Assembly (NCBI RefSeq): GCF_000931465.1
Contig: NZ_CP010892.1
Span: 3,557,388-3,621,387, forward strand
Source of the DNA: Pseudomonas sp. MRSN 12121
GTDB lineage: Bacteria; Pseudomonadota; Gammaproteobacteria; Pseudomonadales; Pseudomonadaceae
DNA length: 64,000 bases
Direction: 5' to 3'
Shown here piece after piece: positions 9,334 through 20,024 of the stretch; position 1 is the first letter of the stretch; each line of letters begins with the position of its first letter. The notes under the pieces were generated by a model. It was not told the DNA's origin. It saw only the letters and a list, made by a program, of their open reading frames with translations, and did no database searches. Both the position numbers and the translations under genes were made by a program.

Positions 9334-9356
9334 TCAAGTAACAGCCAAGTTACATG
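9334..9356 (-). promoter_or_regulatory. Possible Pho box upstream of plcN
   Basis: On the minus strand TGTAAC (9349-9354) and TGTTAC (9338-9343) form direct repeats 11 bp apart, and a weaker GTCACT follows at the same interval. Eleven-base periodic TGTnAC halves are the PhoB pattern. The site is 62-84 bp before the plcN start. The match is imperfect. Confidence 0.4.
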
Positions 9357-9562
9357 GCGGTTGCAGGCCGGGGTCAAGGCGCTTATTGATACTGATATAG
9401 CCGCTTTATCATCATAAACAGCTGATTTTTAATAACATTTCAAAATAAATAATATTTCGTGAACTTCACTTCGCGCAGAACGTTCCAGCGGCAGAAATGT
9501 GACGTGGTTCTGCTTTACTCCTGTAAGCAGATTGCCACTACTTCACCCGCAAGGAGCGCGTC

Positions 9563-12163
9563 ATGGACCTGAAACAGCACTACCAGGGAGAACGCGAACG
9601 CATCGAACACCGCCGGGCCACCCTGGGACTCACACCCCCGCCCGGCCCGGAAAAACCGCCGCTCAAGCCCTGGGGCCTGGCATTGTCCGGGGGCGGTATC
9701 CGCAGCGCCACCTTCTGCCTCGGGGTGCTGCAGGCGATGACCCGGGCCAGGGCGCCTGAACCCTCGGCTGACAAAGACGAGGTCGGCAACAGCCTGCTGC
9801 CGCGCTTCGACTATCTGTCCACGGTCAGCGGTGGCGGCTACATCGGCAGCTTTTTCGCCAGCCTGTTCATCCCCGATCGCCTGCGCAAGGGACCGCCGCC
9901 AGCGCCACAGACGGCCCGGGCGGCGGCCGCCAATGCCTACAAGGTCCTGCACTACGAGCCACCCGGGCGCATCAGCACCGGCATCGACTACCTCAAGGAA
10001 GAGGTCGGCATGGGCCCCACGGCCTGGCTGCGGGAAAACGGCCGCTACCTGACCCCGACCGGCTCCGGAGACACCCTCTACGCCCTGGCGATCACCTGGC
10101 GCAACTGGCTGTCGCTGCATTTCGTGATCGGCATGCCGATCGTCCTGGCCCTCACCTTGCTGATGCTCCTGCAACTGCTCCTGGTGCCCGACCTGTACCT
10201 GCTGCCGGCAGCGGTATTTGTCCTCGGCCTGTTGCCCTGCGGGCTGGCGTATTGGCTGGTGCTGCCGCAAACGAGCCTGAGCGATCCCCCTGCCCTTGGA
10301 AACCTGGCCGCCATCCTCTGCGGGGTGGCCGCCGCGGTGTTCCTCATCGCCTCGCCGTTCGTGGGCGAAGGCTACAACACGCCGAACGTGGGCGACCTGT
10401 TCCTCGGTTTCAGTGCGATCGCCTTCCTCGGCCTCGCCTATGCCTGGGGCCTGGTCCGCAGCCTGGCGCGCCGCGACCGCCAGGCCAGCGGGCAGAACGG
10501 TCTGTTCACGGTGCGCAACTACCGGGTCGAGGTCACCCGCCTGCTGGCGCGGATAATCATGGGCCTGGGCGGGCTGCTGTTCGCCGCGTTCCTGGTGTCG
10601 CTCTCCGAAACCCTCTACCTGCACCTCAAGACGCTGACCCAGGGCACCCTGGGCATCCTGCCGGTGCTGATCTGGCTGGTGCGACGCCTGGCGCTGCTGC
10701 GCGACGAGAAAACCCTGCCGGACTGGCTGCGCCAGCTGCCCCTGGACGTCATGGCGCTGCTGGGCGGCATCCTGCTGCTGGCGGCGGTCTGCCTGGCGTG
10801 GATGCTGTTGGTGGTGTGGGTCAGCGCCGACGGCAGTGTGCGCCTCGAGGAAAGCGGCCACCTGCCGCGGCTGGTCCTGCTGGTGCTGGTCGCGGCCGGC
10901 CTGACCTGGGTCAGCAGCCGCTTCGTCGGCTTCCTCAACACCTCCTCCTTGCAGTCCTTCTACAGCGCCCGCCTGGTGCGCGCCTACATGGGCGCTTCCA
11001 ACGGCAAGCGCTTCAACGGCACCACGGAACAGCGGCGCAAGCACATGAGCGTGGCCGAACCGCTGCGCGACGACGACATCAGCGTCAAGGACTACTACGA
11101 CGCGGCGAACGCCGGTCCGCTGCACCTGATCAACGTGACCATGAACCTCACGGTGGACCCCGCCGAGCAACTGGTGCAGCGCGACCGCAAGGGCAAGCCG
11201 CTGTGCCTGGCGCCGGGCAGCCTGCCGGACGCAGGCACCTTCCTCCTCGATGGCAAGCTCTACCCGCGCAAACTGGACGACATGCCCAGTTCGGAAATCG
11301 CCTATCCACTGACCATCGGCCAATGGATCGGCGTCTCCGGCGCCGCGTTCACCACCGGCCTGGGTCGCGCCACCAACCTGGGCATGTCGCTGCTGCTGGG
11401 GCTGGCGAACATCCGCCTGGGCAACTGGTGGCCCGGCTGTTTCGACGACCCCTGCCGCCAGGCCGGCCGCGACACCCTGGGCGCGAAGATGTCGCGCTGG
11501 CTGCCGACCCATACCTACCTGTTCTACGAGCTGACCGCGCACTTCCACGGCCACCGCCGCACCTACCAGTACCTCTCCGACGGCGGCCACTTCGAGAACA
11601 CCGCGGCTTACGAGCTGCTGCGCAAGGAGCGTGAGGTCGAACTGATCGTACTGTGCGACTGTGGCTGCGATCCCGATTACCAGTTCGAAGACCTGAGCAA
11701 TCTCATTCGCCTGGCGCGCATCGACCATGGCCTGGAGATCCGCGAGGACACAACCATCGTCGACGACGAAGTGCTGAAAGAGGTGTTCGGCACCCTGGCA
11801 CAGCTCAAGGCCAAGCCTTCGACCGGCGACCGGCGTTGCGCGCTGTTGCTCAATGTCTATGCCGGCGATGCTGCCAACACCCTGGTCAGCCGTATCCTGG
11901 TGCTCAAGCCGCGGCTGATCGCCTCGGTGTCGCTGGACGTGCAGCACTACGCCCAGGCCAACCCGGCCTTTCCCAACCAGACCACCGTCGACCAGTTTTT
12001 CGACGAGGCCCAGTTCGAAAGCTATCGCCAGCTCGGCCGGAGCATTGGCCTGCAGGTGTTCGGCGGCGGCCCCGACGGCGATGCCGTGGCCAATGCGCTA
12101 TGGGCGCATTTCAAGAAGACGCCGGCTGGCGCCGCGCAAGCGCCCAGCTGCGAGGACGACTGA
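9563..12163 (+). CDS. Large membrane-bound patatin-like phospholipase
   Basis: This 866-residue protein has a split patatin catalytic unit around a long membrane region. The oxyanion-hole motif SGGGIRSA is at 42-49, the presumed nucleophile Ser in STVSGGGYIG is near 89, and the catalytic Asp in SDGGHFENTAAY is at 673. Between them are several hydrophobic helices, for example IGMPIVLALTLLMLLQLLL (from about 190) and others up to about 460. It probably cleaves acyl esters of membrane lipids at the inner membrane. The elbow is VSGGG rather than the usual GxSxG. AAGGAG precedes the ATG. It is monocistronic; no partner gene is adjacent, so its biological role is not shown. Confidence 0.75.
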   Translation: MDLKQHYQGERERIEHRRATLGLTPPPGPEKPPLKPWGLALSGGGIRSATFCLGVLQAMTRARAPEPSADKDEVGNSLLPRFDYLSTVSGGGYIGSFFASLFIPDRLRKGPPPAPQTARAAAANAYKVLHYEPPGRISTGIDYLKEEVGMGPTAWLRENGRYLTPTGSGDTLYALAITWRNWLSLHFVIGMPIVLALTLLMLLQLLLVPDLYLLPAAVFVLGLLPCGLAYWLVLPQTSLSDPPALGNLAAILCGVAAAVFLIASPFVGEGYNTPNVGDLFLGFSAIAFLGLAYAWGLVRSLARRDRQASGQNGLFTVRNYRVEVTRLLARIIMGLGGLLFAAFLVSLSETLYLHLKTLTQGTLGILPVLIWLVRRLALLRDEKTLPDWLRQLPLDVMALLGGILLLAAVCLAWMLLVVWVSADGSVRLEESGHLPRLVLLVLVAAGLTWVSSRFVGFLNTSSLQSFYSARLVRAYMGASNGKRFNGTTEQRRKHMSVAEPLRDDDISVKDYYDAANAGPLHLINVTMNLTVDPAEQLVQRDRKGKPLCLAPGSLPDAGTFLLDGKLYPRKLDDMPSSEIAYPLTIGQWIGVSGAAFTTGLGRATNLGMSLLLGLANIRLGNWWPGCFDDPCRQAGRDTLGAKMSRWLPTHTYLFYELTAHFHGHRRTYQYLSDGGHFENTAAYELLRKEREVELIVLCDCGCDPDYQFEDLSNLIRLARIDHGLEIREDTTIVDDEVLKEVFGTLAQLKAKPSTGDRRCALLLNVYAGDAANTLVSRILVLKPRLIASVSLDVQHYAQANPAFPNQTTVDQFFDEAQFESYRQLGRSIGLQVFGGGPDGDAVANALWAHFKKTPAGAAQAPSCEDD

Positions 12164-12196
12164 AGCCGCCGCACGCCGGCGGGCCACCTCGAACGC

Positions 12197-13102
12197 TCAG
12201 CGTTGCCCGCGTTTCAGGGTTTCGCTGGGCAACTCCTTGAACAGCGCCCGGTAGCTGCTGGAAAACCGCCCCAGGTGCCAGAACGACCAGCGCATCGCCA
12301 CCTCGGCCACGGTGGTTTCGTCGGGGCCGCGGGCCAGCAGTTCGCGGTGCGCGCTGTTCAACCGGCGCAGGCGCAGCCACTGGGTCGGCGCCATGCCGGC
12401 GAAGGCCTTGAACGCGCTCTGCAACTGGCGCAGGGAGACCCCGGCCACCTGCGACAGCTCCAGCAGGTTGAGGCTGTCTTCCGGCCCGTCCGCCGCCCAC
12501 TCCGCGACCCGCTGCATGATCGCCCGCTCCTCGGCGCGCCGGCGCAGGCCGCCGCCGTCGAGGCGCGCGCAGGCGTTGTCGAGAATGAACAGGCAGTCGT
12601 CGAGCAGCTGTTGGGTCAGGGCTTCGCGGCTCGGCGGATCGAGGGTCTGCGACAAGCGCGTCAGCGTCGCGCTTAGCCAGCGGCTGAACAAGGCGTTCTG
12701 CCCGCAATTGAGCGGCGCCAGGAACAGGCCGTCCAGGCGCCGGGCCTCGAGGCCGTGGCCACGAACGAATTCCGGGCCGAACACCACGGCGATTTCCTGG
12801 TAGTTCTCCGGGGTGATCCAGATGTTGCGGCTTTCGCCATTGAGCAGGTACAGGGCGTTGTCGCTGCGATCGAAACAGAACGCCAGGGAGTCCTCGGGGG
12901 CGCTGAAATTCTGCTCGACCCGGGTGTTCATGCATTCCTCGTAGATCTGCACCCCCTGCAGGTCCAGGTAGCGCACCTGCCCGGCGAAATGCCCGGGCGA
13001 CATCTGTTGGTAATGCTGGACCCAGCCCGGGGTGGCACGGATCTGATCGGCCACATCGAAGGTGTTGAAGGCCTGGACCTGAAGAGCTGTCGACGCTGTC
13101 AT
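12197..13102 (-). CDS. AraC-family transcriptional regulator
   Basis: This protein has 301 residues with an N-terminal ligand/dimerisation part and a C-terminal double helix-turn-helix (about 205-300), with LSQVAGVSLRQLQSAFKAFAGMAPTQWLRLRRL and VAEVAMRWSFWHLGRFSSSYRALF. The start at 13102 is chosen because AAGG lies seven bases before it; a longer reading to 13168 lacks a good site. It diverges from the glutamylpolyamine synthetase gene, so control of the polyamine operon is plausible but not shown. The domain layout (AraC with a leading DUF4824/cupin-like part) is common in Pseudomonas. Confidence 0.85.
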   Translation of the reverse strand: MTASTALQVQAFNTFDVADQIRATPGWVQHYQQMSPGHFAGQVRYLDLQGVQIYEECMNTRVEQNFSAPEDSLAFCFDRSDNALYLLNGESRNIWITPENYQEIAVVFGPEFVRGHGLEARRLDGLFLAPLNCGQNALFSRWLSATLTRLSQTLDPPSREALTQQLLDDCLFILDNACARLDGGGLRRRAEERAIMQRVAEWAADGPEDSLNLLELSQVAGVSLRQLQSAFKAFAGMAPTQWLRLRRLNSAHRELLARGPDETTVAEVAMRWSFWHLGRFSSSYRALFKELPSETLKRGQR

Positions 13103-13113
13103 GGGATGACCTT

Positions 13114-13132
13114 GCGCACTCTTTTGGTGCGC
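13114..13132. promoter_or_regulatory. GCGCAC-N7-GTGCGC dyad in the divergent promoter region
   Basis: The inverted repeat GCAC-N7-GTGC at 13116-13130 (extended to six-base arms) lies 12 bp before the AraC-type gene start and about 135 bp before puuA. Its spacing is that of an NtrC half-site pair (GCAC-N7-GTGC), and a GCGCTTTGGTGC sequence follows directly. I could not find a convincing sigma-54 -24/-12 element with it. Confidence 0.3.
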
Positions 13133-13265
13133 TTTGGTGCTGCTTAAAGTGGATAGATGGAACCGCAAGGGTTGCCCAAGATAGTCGCCAACGCGTCACA
13201 GGGGAAGCCTTGCCGGGCGACCCGAATGGCTGTGAGCGTCACCGACAATCATTGACGAGGTCCTT

Positions 13266-14624
13266 ATGAATGCCCCTTTCGATCAGCTGTCTGCCTGGCT
13301 GAAAGAACACAAGATTACCGAAGTGGAATGCGTGGTCAGCGACCTGACCGGCATCGCTCGCGGCAAGATAGCGCCCACCAACAAGTTCCTGCATGAGCGA
13401 GGCATGCGCCTGCCGGAAAGTGTGCTGTTGCAGACGGTAACCGGGGACTTCGTCGACGACGATATCTATTACGACCTGCTGGACCCGGCCGACATCGACA
13501 TGGTCTGCAGCCCCGATGCCGCCGGCGTGTACCTGGTGCCCTGGGCCCTGGAACCGACCGCCATCGTCATCCACGACACCTTCGACAAACTCGGCAACCC
13601 CATCGAACTGTCGCCGCGCAACGTGCTGAAGAAAGTCCTGCAGCTGTACGCCGACAAGGGCTGGCAGCCGATCGTCGCGCCGGAAATGGAGTTCTACCTG
13701 ACCCAGCGCTGCGAAGACCCGGACCTGCCGCTCAAGGCGCCGCTGGGCCGCTCCGGCCGCGCCGAAAGCGGACGCCAGTCGTTCTCCATCGATGCCGCCA
13801 ACGAGTTCGACCCGCTGTTCGAGGATGTCTACGAGTGGTGCGAGGCCCAGGGGCTGGACCTCGACACGCTGATCCACGAAGACGGCCCGGCGCAGATGGA
13901 AATCAACTTCCGCCACGGCGACGCCCTGGACCTGGCCGACCAGATCACCGTGTTCAAGCGCACCCTGCGCGAGGCCGCGCTCAAGCATGACGTGACCGCC
14001 ACCTTCATGGCCAAGCCGGTGGCCGACGAGCCCGGCAGCGCCATGCACCTGCACCAGAGCGTGGTCGACAGCGCCACCGGAAGGCCAATCTTCGCCGACG
14101 CCGAAGGGCGCATGAGCGAGTTGTTCCGCCACCACATCGGCGGCCTGCAGAAGTACATCCCGCAGGTGCTGCCGATGTTCGCGCCCAACGTCAATTCGTT
14201 CCGCCGCTTCCTGCCGGACACCTCGGCGCCGGTCAACGTCGAGTGGGGCGAAGAGAACCGCACCGTCGGCCTGCGCGTGCCGACTTCCAGCCCCGAGGCC
14301 ATGCGCGTGGAAAACCGCCTGCCCGGCGCCGACGCCAACCCTTACCTGGCGATTGCCGCGAGCCTGCTGTGCGGTTACCTGGGCATGGTCGAGGGCATCG
14401 AGCCGAGCGCTCCAGTGGAAGGCCGCGCCTATGAGCGGCGCAACCTGCGCCTGCCGATCACCATCGAAGACGCCCTGACCCGCATGGAAGAGAGCCCGAC
14501 CATCGAGCGCTACCTGGGCCACAAGTTCGTGCGCGGCTACGTGGCGGCCAAGCGCGCCGAGCACGAAAACTTCAAGCGCGTGATCAGCTCCTGGGAACGC
14601 GAGTTCCTGCTGCTCAGCGTCTGA
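13266..14624 (+). CDS. puuA: Gamma-glutamylputrescine (glutamyl-polyamine) synthetase
   Basis: This 452-residue glutamine-synthetase-fold enzyme ligates glutamate to putrescine or another polyamine using ATP, the first step of gamma-glutamylated polyamine breakdown. Visible GS features are the metal-binding PEMEFYLT (around 139-146), the NHxH-equivalent GSAMHLHQS (about 257-265), ENRTVGLRVP (about 330-340) and RVENRLPGADANPYLA. A GAGG site precedes the ATG. It is followed by a PotF-like binding protein and a PuuB-like oxidase in the same direction, which fits polyamine use rather than ammonia assimilation. Pseudomonas carries several paralogues (pauA), so substrate choice is open. Confidence 0.85.
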   Translation: MNAPFDQLSAWLKEHKITEVECVVSDLTGIARGKIAPTNKFLHERGMRLPESVLLQTVTGDFVDDDIYYDLLDPADIDMVCSPDAAGVYLVPWALEPTAIVIHDTFDKLGNPIELSPRNVLKKVLQLYADKGWQPIVAPEMEFYLTQRCEDPDLPLKAPLGRSGRAESGRQSFSIDAANEFDPLFEDVYEWCEAQGLDLDTLIHEDGPAQMEINFRHGDALDLADQITVFKRTLREAALKHDVTATFMAKPVADEPGSAMHLHQSVVDSATGRPIFADAEGRMSELFRHHIGGLQKYIPQVLPMFAPNVNSFRRFLPDTSAPVNVEWGEENRTVGLRVPTSSPEAMRVENRLPGADANPYLAIAASLLCGYLGMVEGIEPSAPVEGRAYERRNLRLPITIEDALTRMEESPTIERYLGHKFVRGYVAAKRAEHENFKRVISSWEREFLLLSV

Positions 14625-14653
14625 TTCGACCCTGTGCCCTGTAACCCTGCGGT

Positions 14654-17260
<2,607 letters not shown>

Positions 17261-17435
17261 CGGCAACAACGCGGGTGAACGGACCACCGCTATCGCCGGC
17301 AAGCCTGGCTCCTACGGACGTACGCGCCAGGCATCGAATGCACCGCAATCATCCCCGGCACGTCAGCGCTGCCACTCACACCGCCCCGCGCAACCGGCAC
17401 GGCGCGCCCGGCCCATCCGACCATGGCTGGAAACA

Positions 17436-17460
17436 AAAACCGGGCACCGGGCCCGGTTTT
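17436..17460. terminator. Bidirectional Rho-independent terminator
   Basis: Perfect 10-bp arms AAAACCGGGC / GCCCGGTTTT surround a 5-nt loop. The A-tract and T-tract on the two sides let it work in both directions. It lies between the convergent puuB and NTF2-like genes and ends both transcripts. Confidence 0.85.
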
Positions 17461-17482
17461 CAAATGCTGCGGCACAACCTGA

Positions 17483-18007
17483 TCAGCGATGGCTGGCCTG
17501 CAGTTGCGGCTGGGCCTGGGGCATCGCCGAGGAATGGTGGTTGAGGATCTTCCACTGGCCGTCGACGCGCTCGTAGAGGAAGGTGTAGCGCGCCTGCACC
17601 TGGCGGGTCGCGCCGCCGGCGTCGAGCAGGGTGAAGGTGTAGACGCCGCTGTCCATGGCCGCATCGGCGCCCAGGTGGCGGATTTCCCGGTAGTTGATCT
17701 GGCCCACCGGCTTGCCCGCGAGGAAATGCTCGAAGTAGTCCTGGATCTGCGCCGGGGTGGTGCGCACCTGGTTGGACACGGTCGGCTGCAGGATCGCGTT
17801 GGCGGCGTAAAGACTGGTTACGTTTTTTGCGCTGCCGCTTTGCAGGGCCGCGTTCCAGCGGTCGAACAGGCTGGCGATCTCCCGGTCGCCCTGGCTCTGC
17901 GGCTGGGCGGCAACGGTGCGGTACACATACGGCGTGGCGTCCAGGGCCTGGGCCAGGGGGGCTGCCAGGGTCAGCAACAGGGCGATGGCGGTGCTCTTGA
18001 GTTTCAT
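17483..18007 (-). CDS. Exported NTF2/SnoaL-like protein (DUF4440 type)
   Basis: This protein of 174 residues begins with a signal peptide (MKLKSTAIALLLTLAAPLAQALD). The mature part is a small alpha+beta cone of the SgcJ/EcaC or CaMKII-association type: IASLFDRWNAALQSGSAKNVTSLYAANAILQPT, then VYTFTLLDAGG...ARYTFLYERVDGQWKILNHHSSAMP. Proteins of this fold bind small ligands or act as simple hydrolases or isomerases; no catalytic residues can be assigned. The ATG at 18007 sits at the start of the signal peptide; longer readings run into the neighbouring promoter. It diverges from the kinase operon at 18178. Confidence 0.75.
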   Translation of the reverse strand: MKLKSTAIALLLTLAAPLAQALDATPYVYRTVAAQPQSQGDREIASLFDRWNAALQSGSAKNVTSLYAANAILQPTVSNQVRTTPAQIQDYFEHFLAGKPVGQINYREIRHLGADAAMDSGVYTFTLLDAGGATRQVQARYTFLYERVDGQWKILNHHSSAMPQAQPQLQASHR

Positions 18008-18177
18008 CGGAACGCTCCAGTGGGTTTCAATGCGCCCACTCTGCCCGCCCGTCGCTGCCGCGCCATCGGCCAACCGGTGCCGGCGGCCTATGCCATTCGG
18101 CAGATAGGCCCACGGCCGGCAAGCGGTTTTAATGCCCGCTCGCGAGCGCACGCCCTTCAACGCTGGAGCCCCCTTTC

Positions 18178-19362
18178 ATGCCAAGCCCGACCCACGACCC
18201 CGGCAGCGCCCTGGCCATCCGCACCCAGTATCGCCAGGCCCAGAGCCGCGCCGCGCGCCTGCGCCTGCTGGTGGACACCGGCCAGGAACTGACCCGGCTG
18301 CCGCCCGCGGCCATGCGCCAGCGTGCCCTGCAACGGGCCTGCGCCTTCATGGCGATGGACCATGGCCTGCTGCTGGAATGGCGCGCCGAACAAGCGCCCC
18401 ACGCCAGCGCCGAACATGGCCACGGCGAGCGTCTGGCGGCCCTGCACGGCCTGGGCTGTGCCACGGCCCTGCACCCCGAATGGCTGGCGCCGGCGGACAG
18501 CGCCCTGCCCCAGGTACTGCGCATTCCCCTGCCCGGGGCCGACGGCCAGGCGTTCGGCGCATTGCTGCTGGCCAACAGCGTGCCCCTGGCCGCCGCCGAC
18601 GGCGAAGACCTGGAATCCCTGCAACTGCTGGCCACCCTGCTCGCGGCGCACCTGGAGAACCAGCGTTTGCTGGAGGCCCTGCAAGCCCGCGAACGCACCA
18701 TGTCGGAGCTGGTGCATCGCCTGTTCAGCGCCCAGGAAGACGAACGCAAGCGCGTGGCCTACGACCTGCACGACGGCCTGGCGCAAACCCTGGCCGGGCT
18801 GCACCAGCGCCTGCAGGGTTTCGCCGGGCGCTGCCCGACATTGCCCGAGACATTGCACGACGAACTGCAGGCGATCCTCGCCCTGGCCCAGGGCTGCGTC
18901 GGCGAGGGCCGGCAACTGATCGGCGGCCTGCGTCCCCATGTGCTGGACGACTTCGGCCTGTACCCGGCCATCGACAAGGAGGCCGACCGCCTGCGCGACG
19001 CCGGTATCGAGGTGCACTGGCAGCGGCAGTCCCGCACCCGCCTGCCCGGCGCCAGCGAAATCGCCCTGTTCCGCATCGCCCAGGAAGGCATCAACAACAT
19101 CCTCAAGCATGCCCGGGCCGGTCGCGTCCAACTGAGCCTGGAAGTGGCGCACGCCCAGGCGACGCTGGCGCTGCAAGACAACGGCATCGGCTGCGTCCAG
19201 GACAACCGGCAATCCGAGGGCGACGACCAGCACCTGGGCCTGGCGACAATGCGCGAGCGCGCCAGCCTGCTGGGCGGCGAGCTGTCGTGGCACAGCGTCC
19301 CCGATGGCGGCACCCGCCTGCTGGCCCGCGTGCCGCTGCCCGACACTGGAGAAACCCCATGA
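18178..19362 (+). CDS. NarL/UhpB-type sensor histidine kinase with GAF-like domain
   Basis: This soluble kinase has 394 residues. A GAF-like input domain occupies about 25-150, followed by a HisKA_3 dimerisation helix with the phospho-acceptor in AYDLHDGLAQTLAG (His198). A compact HATPase_c part comes last (RIAQEGINNILKHA, LALQDNGIGC, LGLATMRERASLLGG). No membrane segment is visible, so it senses a cytoplasmic signal or a partner. Its stop overlaps the start of the LuxR-type regulator (ATGA), which is the likely phosphotransfer partner. The signal is not apparent. Confidence 0.85.
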   Translation: MPSPTHDPGSALAIRTQYRQAQSRAARLRLLVDTGQELTRLPPAAMRQRALQRACAFMAMDHGLLLEWRAEQAPHASAEHGHGERLAALHGLGCATALHPEWLAPADSALPQVLRIPLPGADGQAFGALLLANSVPLAAADGEDLESLQLLATLLAAHLENQRLLEALQARERTMSELVHRLFSAQEDERKRVAYDLHDGLAQTLAGLHQRLQGFAGRCPTLPETLHDELQAILALAQGCVGEGRQLIGGLRPHVLDDFGLYPAIDKEADRLRDAGIEVHWQRQSRTRLPGASEIALFRIAQEGINNILKHARAGRVQLSLEVAHAQATLALQDNGIGCVQDNRQSEGDDQHLGLATMRERASLLGGELSWHSVPDGGTRLLARVPLPDTGETP

Positions 19363-20024
19363 CCCCTGCCCTGCGCCTGGTGCTGGCCGACGACCATGAA
19401 GTCACCCGCACCGGCTTCGTCGCCCTGCTCGCCGGCCATCCCGAGTTCGAGGTGGTCGGCCAGGCCCGCGACGGCGAGGAAGCCCTCGACCTGTGCGAAC
19501 GCCTGCAACCGGACATCGCCATCCTCGACATCCGCATGCCGCGGCTCAACGGCCTCGGCGCCGCGCGCCTGCTAGGCCTGCGGCAGCCGGCGGTCAAGGT
19601 GGTGATCTTCACCATGGACGACAGCCCCGACCACCTGGAGGCGGCAATCGCCGCCGGCGCGGTCGGCTACCTGCTCAAGGATGCCAGCCGCACGGAAGTG
19701 CTCGCCGCCCTCGCCCAGGTGGCGCGCGGCGAAGAGGCCCTCAACAGCACGGTCAGCGCCCGCCTGCTGCGGCGCATGGCCGAGCGGGCCGGCAACGGTC
19801 ACCCGACCGCCGCCCTGACCGCCCGCGAGCGCCAGGTGCTGGGCCTGGTGGCGGGCGGTTTCAGCAACCGCGAGATCGGCGAAAAGCTCGGCATCACCAC
19901 CGGCACCGCCAAGGCCCATGTGGAACGGGTGATCGGCAAGCTGGGCGCCGCCGACCGTACCCAGGCCGCGGTGCGCGGCATCGCCCTGGGGCTGGTGGCG
20001 CAACCCGCGGGAGACTGGCCATGA
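19359..20024 (+). CDS. LuxR/NarL-family response regulator
   Basis: This protein of 221 residues has a receiver domain (1-120) with the acidic pair Asp11/Asp12, the phospho-acceptor Asp57 in IAILDIRMP and the conserved Lys in YLLKDAS (about 107). It is followed by a LuxR-type helix-turn-helix (about 150-210, LTARERQVLGLVAGGFSNREIGEKLGI). It should be phosphorylated by the kinase encoded just upstream and bind DNA. It overlaps both its neighbours by ATGA junctions, making a translationally coupled set. Confidence 0.9.
   Translation: MTPALRLVLADDHEVTRTGFVALLAGHPEFEVVGQARDGEEALDLCERLQPDIAILDIRMPRLNGLGAARLLGLRQPAVKVVIFTMDDSPDHLEAAIAAGAVGYLLKDASRTEVLAALAQVARGEEALNSTVSARLLRRMAERAGNGHPTAALTARERQVLGLVAGGFSNREIGEKLGITTGTAKAHVERVIGKLGAADRTQAAVRGIALGLVAQPAGDWP

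Noticed and set aside
9515..11947. 810-codon frame opposite the patatin-like gene
   Set aside because: Gln/His/Arg-rich antisense shadow; the plus frame has catalytic motifs and a good ribosome site.
13236..13255. Sigma-54 promoter before puuA
   Set aside because: No GG-N10-GC element with the right spacing was found in the AraC-puuA gap.
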